Shown: piece after piece, positions 43,989 to 50,731 of the stretch
Layout: each line of letters opens with the position of its first letter
Numbering within the stretch: the stretch's first letter is position 1
Assembly (NCBI GenBank): GCA_026419775.2
Contig: JAOPGA020000444.1
Span: forward strand, 1-50,731
Direction of reading: 5' to 3'
Length of the DNA: 50,731 bases
Source: Acrasis kona
Lineage: Eukaryota; Heterolobosea; Eutetramitea; Acrasida; Acrasidae
Translations under genes and position numbers: made by a program
The notes under the pieces: generated by a model
The model's database searches: none
What the model saw: only the letters and a program-made list of their open reading frames with translations
Told to the model about the DNA's origin: nothing

Positions 43989-46900
43989 TTAAACAACCAT
44001 TGGCTCTTGTTGATCTGCTTCCTCTTGAATCGCACTCTCCTCCACAGCAGCAGCACCATCATCAACATTCTTTCCATCTTCCACATCACTATGGTCGCTG
44101 GTATCCCTCATCTCCTCATCGCCATCTTCATCATCTTGTTGAGATGCAATTTGTGCATTAATCTTTTCAATCTTTATCAATTCATTTTCGAGTTCCCTCT
44201 TTAATTTTCTAACCTCTCTCTCCAAGTCAGGCATTCTATTTGCATTCTCTTTACAATCTCTTTCCAACAATTTCACATTCGCTTGCTTCTTGGCAATTTC
44301 CAAATCAACATCATGAACTTGTTTTTGACTCTCTACCACTCTGTCGGCAATCTCTTGGTGTAATTCTTGCATGTCCTGTCTGGATTGAATCTCATCAGCG
44401 AGATCACATTCGAGCTCATCAATGTCACGCATCAATTTGGAAAGCGAATGTTGTGCCTCTGCCGATGCCTTTTGTTCGGCCTCCAACTCTAATTTGGACG
44501 TCGCAATGTTCTTTTGTAAATTATTTTCCAATTGAATGCGAGTCTGATTGTTGATTAGCGTCTGCTTCTCCACCTGAGCGAACAATTCCTCACGATACAC
44601 TTTGGCCAAATGTAAATCCGTTTCCACTTGACTTCTCTTGCTCTTTTCACGGTTGACTTCGGAAATGAAATCTTTATTTTTAGATTCTAACGTGGCTCTT
44701 TCGGTTGCAACCTGTGCCTTCAATGCAGGAACGTTCACCACCTCGTCCTTCAATTCTTCAATCATATCGATCAAACTAGATTTTTGAGCATTTAATTTAT
44801 CGCCCGTTCTAATTTCATTCTTGATGCTTGTTTGAGCTTCTTGAATCATCAATTCCAATTCGTAACCAGCCAATACATGTTTCTTGTTGTTGCTCCTCTC
44901 CAATTCAATTTGTTCCTTTTCACATGCAATTCTTGATTCAAAATCTCTTCGAATGGGTTCCAATGGATCGTGTAATTGATTATCAATGATGGATTGTTTC
45001 TTGATTTGTGAATTCTTGTTCCTGATGAATTTCTGATGTGAGTGTTTGAATTTGTTGAATTCATAATTGAATTGTTCGAATGATTCTTGTTTGGATCGAA
45101 TTTGTTTCTTGATGGATTCGATGGTCCTTTGTAGTTCTGCTGGACTCGATTCCTTCAAAGATTCGTTCAGCGTGGTCAAATCGCGCAACTTGTCTTGAGC
45201 TAATTGTGCTTGTTTGATTTCGAATTGTAACTTGTCGCTCAAGAATTGATGTTTGCGCTGTCTATCGTCCAATATGAGATCCAAATCATCTTGACGATCC
45301 ATTCGATCCATTTCTTCATCTTGTAATTCTTGTAATTTGGAATCCAAGCGACTCAATTCCTTCTTGATGGTGTTGAGCTGACTGTTCTTGACCAAGTGCT
45401 CTTGTGAATGGGAATCTACCAATTCCTTCAGTTCTTGAACGGATTTTGATCGACTGGATCGGTCAACCTTGAATCGACCCGCCGACGAATCATAATCTTT
45501 TACGAATCCATCCAATTCGTTCAATTGATCTTGTAATCGAATGCGATCGGTCAACAATGCATCCAATTGCATGCTCGTCTTTTTTGATTGTACCTGCGCA
45601 TTTGTGATCTTCTTGTGCAACATTGCCGATGCATTCTTTTCATTGTTGAGATCAGATTTGGATTGAGCGTATTGGTCCACGAATATTTTTCTGTTGGCAT
45701 TGAATTGATCCAATTGTAATTGTTGTGCATTACATTCGGAATGGAACGCATTCGCTTCGTCTCTCAAATCCTTCAGTTGTTGTTGTAATGTTTCTTGTGT
45801 CTTCTTCTCATTGTTAATTTCTTCGCGAAGTAATTGTTGAGATTGATTCAATTCGTCATCGCTCTTGTTGTATTTTTGTGATTCGGATTCCACTCTTGAA
45901 ATCTTGTTGTTGATCTTGTCGACTTGGCGTTGAGTGGATTGTACTTGTGACTCCAAGTGAGCGGAATTCAATTTTGATTCCTTGACTTGTTCCAACAAAT
46001 TCTTCTTTTCGATCAACAAATTGGATTGTGTTTGTTGAAGTGATTCCAATGTGGATCGATCATTTTCAATGTTGGATGTGGCTGATTTGTATTGTGATTC
46101 CAATCGAGTCAATTCCGAAATCTTTTCTTGATGAGACGATTCTGTTTGTTTGAATGCTTCGCTCAACTTGTTCAATTCCAACGTTGATTTGTGTAATTTG
46201 TCATTCGTGATTTCGATCAATTCTTGAATGCGTTCTGATTCGGATGGATCGATGGATTGTTTGTTGGATTGATCCACTTGAGATTGAACTGATTTGATTT
46301 CTTGCATCAATTCGTTCTTTTCTGACAAGTACTGATTGTTCAATGCCTCTCTTTGTTTTTGTAATTGAGCGTTCGATTCTTGAAGGGTCGACAATTTGAT
46401 TTTTAATGAGGTGACTTGATTTTGTAATTCTTGAACTAATGATTCTGATTCCGAAACATCTTGAGTGTATTGTTGAATGTTGTTTTTGGAATCTTCTAAT
46501 TTGAACTCTAATTCGGTGCTGATTTGTTCAGACGAGATTCTCTTTTTGCTCTGATCGGCTAATTCTCTTTCTGATTCGTTCAACTTGTTGGTCAATAATC
46601 GATTGGCTTTGGTTTTTTCGATGAGCTCCTTATTTGTTTCGTTTCTTTCCTCTTCGGTGGCAGTGATCGAAATTCTCAATCCATTCATGTCCATGTTTAA
46701 TTGATCATTTTGTTTTTTGAATGAATTTGATTCTGATTTGGATGATTGATCTTGTTCTTGTAATTGTTGTATTTTGGCGTCACGTTCCGAACGGATTCTT
46801 GCAGTGGTCACAAATTCATTTTGTAATTGTTTGACCCTTTCATCAATGTGTCTACAATCGCTTTTGATTTCCAAAATCTTTTGTTTGGTGGCGTCTGATT

Positions 46901-49900
46901 CGTCTCTGACTGATTTTGAGTCCTGTTCGATTCCCTTGATTTGAGTTTTGATGGAAATCATTTCGTCGGTCAATGTGGCCACGTGTTCGTTTTCTGATTG
47001 TAACTTGTTCTTGAGCTCTTGAATGTGATTTTCAATGTCCGATCTCTCTGATTCGCGTTTTGCCATGCGTTCACGTAAATCTTGAATCAAGTCGACGGCA
47101 GTTTGCGTTTGAAGATCGGCGTGTTGAATGGAAGAATCAATGTCGCGATGATCTCTTTCTGCCTTTTTAATGTTGTCGTTGGTCGAAGTGATTTTGGTTT
47201 TTGTGTTCTTTTGATCATTGAGAATGGTTGAAAGTAGTAATTCCTTCTTTTCTTGTTCCCTTCTGACGAGTTCGACTTGTTGTTTTAATTGAACAGTTTC
47301 TGATTTTGATTGCTCCAAATCCTCCTCGAGTTGTGCGATCCGTTCTGCCATCTCTCCCTTTACGATAATCTATTACAATGTTAGAGAAGGATGAAAAATT
47401 ATAATTACTTCGTCGGGACCAGTGTTCTGCCAAAAGTTTCTGCTTGCGTTCATTAAGCGGAACCATGGTTGCTGTTTCAATTTCATCAAACTTCTAAAGT
47501 TCTTTTGAATGACACCTGCTGATACCTTTTGTTTGACCAGTTTAGCATGTTGATTTCTTCCAATGGCACCTCTACAAGCAGCCTGTGCAGAGTTTATAAT
47601 TTGTGAGATTTTGGCATCACGTGCTTCTTCAATCTTTGCTTCTTGACCAGCCCTAAGGAATACTTTGGTCTTACCCAACTTGAACTGCTTGGTTTCGGAG
47701 AATTTAATGTTAGATAAAATCTCAGAAGAGAACTTTTGGGGATCAGTTGTTTTGCTTCTGGTATTCAATAGTTTGTAACGTGCATTGAAGTCGCTGTATT
47801 TGATGCGTCCTGGATATCCTTTTCTTGAGATTCTTATTCCTTCCAACACACCATTGCAACGTAATTGATGTAGAACGTTAAAAGGTTCAATGACACCAGG
47901 TGACTTGACTGCGTTAGGAACGATGCAACGAACAAAGTGAGGTTCAGTGGATTCCAAAACTTCCAATAGACTCTTGAGTTGTGATCTGTACGTAGTGGCA
48001 ACTGTATTCCTCTGTTCAATGTTAAAACTTTTGTGATTTTCAAACTTACCGACTTGGTGTTGATTTTGGTCTCCGGTGGGAATAATCCTCCGATCAAACT
48101 GTTATTGCTCTTTTGCATGACACTTTTGCAGTCATTGTTGAGTGGATCAATGTTCTTGGTCAACCATTCAGTAACATCATAAGTCACAATGCCTGCATAA
48201 TGGGATATTTGGAACTTGATTGGAGAGAATTTATCCATGGCAAAGCTCTTGTTGCTTGTTTGTGTTTTGGCGATTTCATTTACTAAACCTTGTTCGGTTG
48301 GGTTGGGCATGATGCATTGAGAGTCCAAAATGCTCATCACTCCCAAAGGCTTTTCAATTAGATCAATGGTTGGTTGCAAGTCAAGTCCGAAATCAATGTA
48401 CTTCCACTCAATCTTTTCTCTCAAGTACTCTTCTTGTTCCTTCTTGAACATGTGTGAGTTGAAGAATTGTTGTAGTTTTTCATTTGTGAAGTTGATGCAC
48501 AATTGTTCAAAGGAGTTGTGTTCAAATATTTCAAACCCGGCAATATCCAAAACTCCAATAAAGTTTTTGACTGCTTGTTTGCTTGTAAGTGTCAAGTTGA
48601 TCTTGTTTACAATCCAGTCGAACAATCGAAGATAAGTTGATTTGATTAATGAGTTGCGGTTGAAAAGTGCTTGGTTAGAGGAAACGTGGGTCTCGATGGT
48701 CTCGTTGGCAGTTACAAACTATTCATGATTAAAAAAACATTGCAAATGAAATACAACTCACAAGTGGTCTAGTGAAGGCTTTTGACAAAAGTTCGTGGTT
48801 GATGCCGAGTTGTTCGCACGCTAACTTGAGCGATTCTTCGTTCTTAACGCTAGACTTGTCTCCTTCAAATTCAACATTTCCCAAGTGCAAGATACCAGAG
48901 GTGATGCGACATATGGTGTCAATTTCTCCATCTGAAAGTCCAATTGTCTTCATTGCGTGGATGGTCTCGTGATATTCTTTTACATCATCCATGTCATCAA
49001 CGGTTAGCGATTTGCTTTGGGTCAGTACTTTTAACTGTTAATGTATAGATTTTGAAAATGATCATACATGAATATTGGTCGGCTGTTCCCAATTGATACT
49101 TGGCACCGTTTGCAGCACAAAGTTGATAAAAGAAGTGAAAACTTCTCTCACCATCATTTCTTCCTGTCACTCTCGTCGTCTCCAACAGATAGTGTTGTAT
49201 AACACATCCAGCGATAACTCCACTGTTGCTAAAGTCGATTTCGATGAATTTACCAAAACGACTGGAGTTGTTGTTTCTTTTTGTTTTTGCGTTACCGAAT
49301 GCCTCCAAAAGAGGATTGGTCTGAATCAACTGTTGCTCAAGCTCTCCTTGACCTCCAGATGATCCTGCGACATGTGCGAGATACTGTACAACCTTCTTGG
49401 TATTTTCGGTTTTACCTATTATTGTAAGAGCACATTAAGCAACAAAACAAACCGGCTCCAGACTCTCCAGTAATTAACATGCTTTGATTCTTTTGATTCA
49501 AAACCATTTGGCGATACGCATTGTCTGAGATTGTATAGATGTGAGGTTCAGAATCCTCCCTCCTCTTATTCTTGTGACTGTCCATAATCTACATCACATG
49601 TATAAGCGATTTGAAATATTTAGTAATGTACCTGATTTGTGTATATGGGCAATCTTTTATAAGGGTTCACTGCAATCAAAAACAATCCAGAATAAGTATA
49701 GATCTGGTCCGCCTCGTATCTTTGTTTAAGATTATGGAGAACACTCGGTTCATTTAAATGACTCAATTTGCTCATATCATTAACCCTGTCGAGCGATACA
49801 GGATTCATTGGTTCTACCTCCTTAATCTTAACTTGCCTCTTTTCGCGACTGCCTTGAACTTCAACATCAAGAGCATCTTTAAACCTCGCGAGAACGTTTG

Positions 49901-49952
49901 CTACAGTGAAACCATCTTGTGCGTCAGGTATCCATACCAAATTCTCGCCCAT
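43989..49952 (-). CDS. Conventional myosin II heavy chain
   Basis: Two-headed actin motor for cortical contraction and cytokinesis. Minus-strand exons 49952-49632, 49588-49453, 49415-49068, 49027-48762, 48718-48050, 48011-47409 and 47369-43989 join in phase to 1,907 residues (introns 37-43 nt). Motor: SH3-like start ([11 protein letters not shown]), P-loop [13 protein letters not shown] (near 148), switch [17 protein letters not shown] (near 195), switch [18 protein letters not shown] (near 414), HFVRCIVPN and the SH-helix/converter [18 protein letters not shown]. Two IQ motifs follow ([40 protein letters not shown], the second ending in the invariant-like PWFRL before the rod). The rod is ~1,080 residues of unbroken coiled coil, ending in an acidic non-helical tail ([11 protein letters not shown]). 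A short upstream ORF, in frame but closed by TAA, precedes the ATG. Confidence 0.95.
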
Positions 49953-50187
49953 TATCGTTTCGATCAATTACTCTGGTGATGGATTGAAACTGTTTTGATT
50001 GATGTATGACATAGTGACAGCCTTCGTAAAGTAATTGTAACGAAAGGCGTATTTGATGTATGAGGGAATGATTCGATGATTATAATACCTTACGTATGAA
50101 TATCACTTCTTGAAAGGATATTAATGTCGTGATATTTTTGACCCTTTACAAGAGATCCGTGATGTGGACAACCGACTTCATCAAACA
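49953..50187. promoter_or_regulatory. Divergent promoter region of myosin II and P-type ATPase
   Basis: The 235 bp between the myosin start (minus) and the ATPase start (plus) must contain both promoters. On the minus strand an ATG at 50012 opens a 14-codon frame (MSYINQNSFNPSPE, then TAA) that is in frame with and directly upstream of the myosin ATG; it may act as an upstream ORF. No TATA box was recognised. Confidence 0.45.
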
Positions 50188-50731
50188 ATGAACTCCCGTT
50201 ACCAATCGGAACAGGTCATTGTTGACCTACACGATTTATTACGTGGTTTAAAAACGAGTGAGATTTCAGGAATTGAAGACGAAACGTACGAAGCAAAAAG
50301 ACGAGATGTTGGTCCCAATCTTCTTTATAAAACAAAGGAAATTGCCTTTTCAAAAGTGTTTTTGAACGAAATTCGTGAACCTATGATGCTCTTACTGTTG
50401 GTCATTGGGATTTGCTACGCATTCTACGGCGAGATACTAGACTCCATAATTGTTTTTATAATTATCACTTTAATGGCACTTGTAGAGGTATGGAATGAAT
50501 ACAGAGCAAAAAAAGCAGTACAAAGCCTGAGCCAATCCATGATCACAACGTGCCACGTTATTAGAGGAGGTAACTCTCAACTCACCAATCACATTGATCT
50601 TGTCCCGGGTGACATTATCAAGCTGAAAGCTGGTGACAATGTTCCTGCTGATTGTCGCATCCTGTCATGTTCCTCACTCGAAGTAGATGAATCAGTTCTG
50701 ACAGGAGAGAGCATACCTGTAATAAAATCAA
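50188..50731 (+). CDS. P-type cation-transporting ATPase, N-terminal part (runs off the edge)
   Basis: The frame from ATG 50188 stays open for 181 codons to the end of the window. It shows the N-terminal cation-ATPase region (VDLHDLLRGLKTSEISG, then RDVGPNLLY), the first two membrane spans (MMLLLLVIGICYAFYGEILD, IIVFIIITLMALVEVW), the Arg/Lys stalk (NEYRAKKAVQSLSQ) and the actuator domain with PGDIIKLKAGDNVPADCR and the dephosphorylation loop VDESVLTGESIPV (TGES). The pattern is of type II (Ca2+ or Na+/K+/H+-like) pumps. The phosphorylation site (DKTGT) and everything that fixes ion specificity lie beyond the window. Divergent from myosin II. Confidence 0.9.
   Translation, partial: MNSRYQSEQVIVDLHDLLRGLKTSEISGIEDETYEAKRRDVGPNLLYKTKEIAFSKVFLNEIREPMMLLLLVIGICYAFYGEILDSIIVFIIITLMALVEVWNEYRAKKAVQSLSQSMITTCHVIRGGNSQLTNHIDLVPGDIIKLKAGDNVPADCRILSCSSLEVDESVLTGESIPVIKS

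Noticed and set aside
1-50731. tRNA, rRNA genes or CRISPR arrays
   Set aside because: No cloverleaf with a GGTTCGAATCC-type B box, no rRNA core sequence and no regularly spaced direct repeats were seen by eye.

Overview
The window is nuclear DNA from a gene-dense, intron-poor-to-moderate microbial eukaryote, most likely an amoeboid protist. A heterolobosean such as Acrasis or Naegleria is my best guess (inference, not shown by any single gene). It carries a conventional class II myosin, a CTL/SLC44 transporter, WDR59 (GATOR2), MOB1, a Sec14/SFH5-type protein and a helicase-less Dicer. Almost every gene is cut by very short introns, mostly 34-68 nt, with GTAAGT, GTACG, GTTCG or GTTG donors and AG acceptors. 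I placed exon borders by reading-phase consistency and protein similarity, so splice sites are predictions. Intergenic spaces are often under 200 bp and sometimes only 17-25 bp.

Left part (1-10.4 kb): the 3' end of a C2-domain gene, AMP deaminase with a C-terminal membrane segment, PP2A methylesterase (PME1), a hotdog thioesterase packed 17 bp behind it, a gap holding a decayed DDE transposase (minus), and a large NHL-repeat surface protein with a (Thr-Pro)n stalk (minus).

Middle (10.4-28.8 kb): a kinesin-light-chain-like TPR protein; one 10-exon gene joining a Ras-like GTPase region, BTB, BACK and SPRY; a choline-transporter-like protein, a six-segment membrane protein and a CRAL-TRIO protein (all minus); a single-pass membrane protein that looks like a dead RNase T2; a DUF4442 protein and a RidA protein, divergent with only 24 bp between start codons; a helicase-less Dicer (minus); a long-chain acyl-CoA synthetase; an unknown small protein; and a 70-residue protein ending in a CaaX box.

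Right part (28.9-50.7 kb): WDR59, a roughly 1,475-residue QSPR-repeat protein (minus), a Rad60/Esc2-like SUMO-like protein, a roughly 1,580-residue WW-like protein of unknown role, MOB1 (minus), myosin II heavy chain (minus), and the 5' end of a P-type cation ATPase running off the edge.

The genes do not form a single pathway. Loose themes are lipid and CoA metabolism (ACSL, two hotdog proteins, CTL, CRAL-TRIO), nutrient and cortical signalling (WDR59, MOB1, PME1, GTPase-BTB), and small-RNA biogenesis (Dicer). The most unusual items are the GTPase-BTB-BACK-SPRY fusion, the Dicer with one degenerate RNase III domain, the RNase T2-like pseudoenzyme and the tail-anchored AMP deaminase. No tRNA, rRNA or CRISPR array was recognised.
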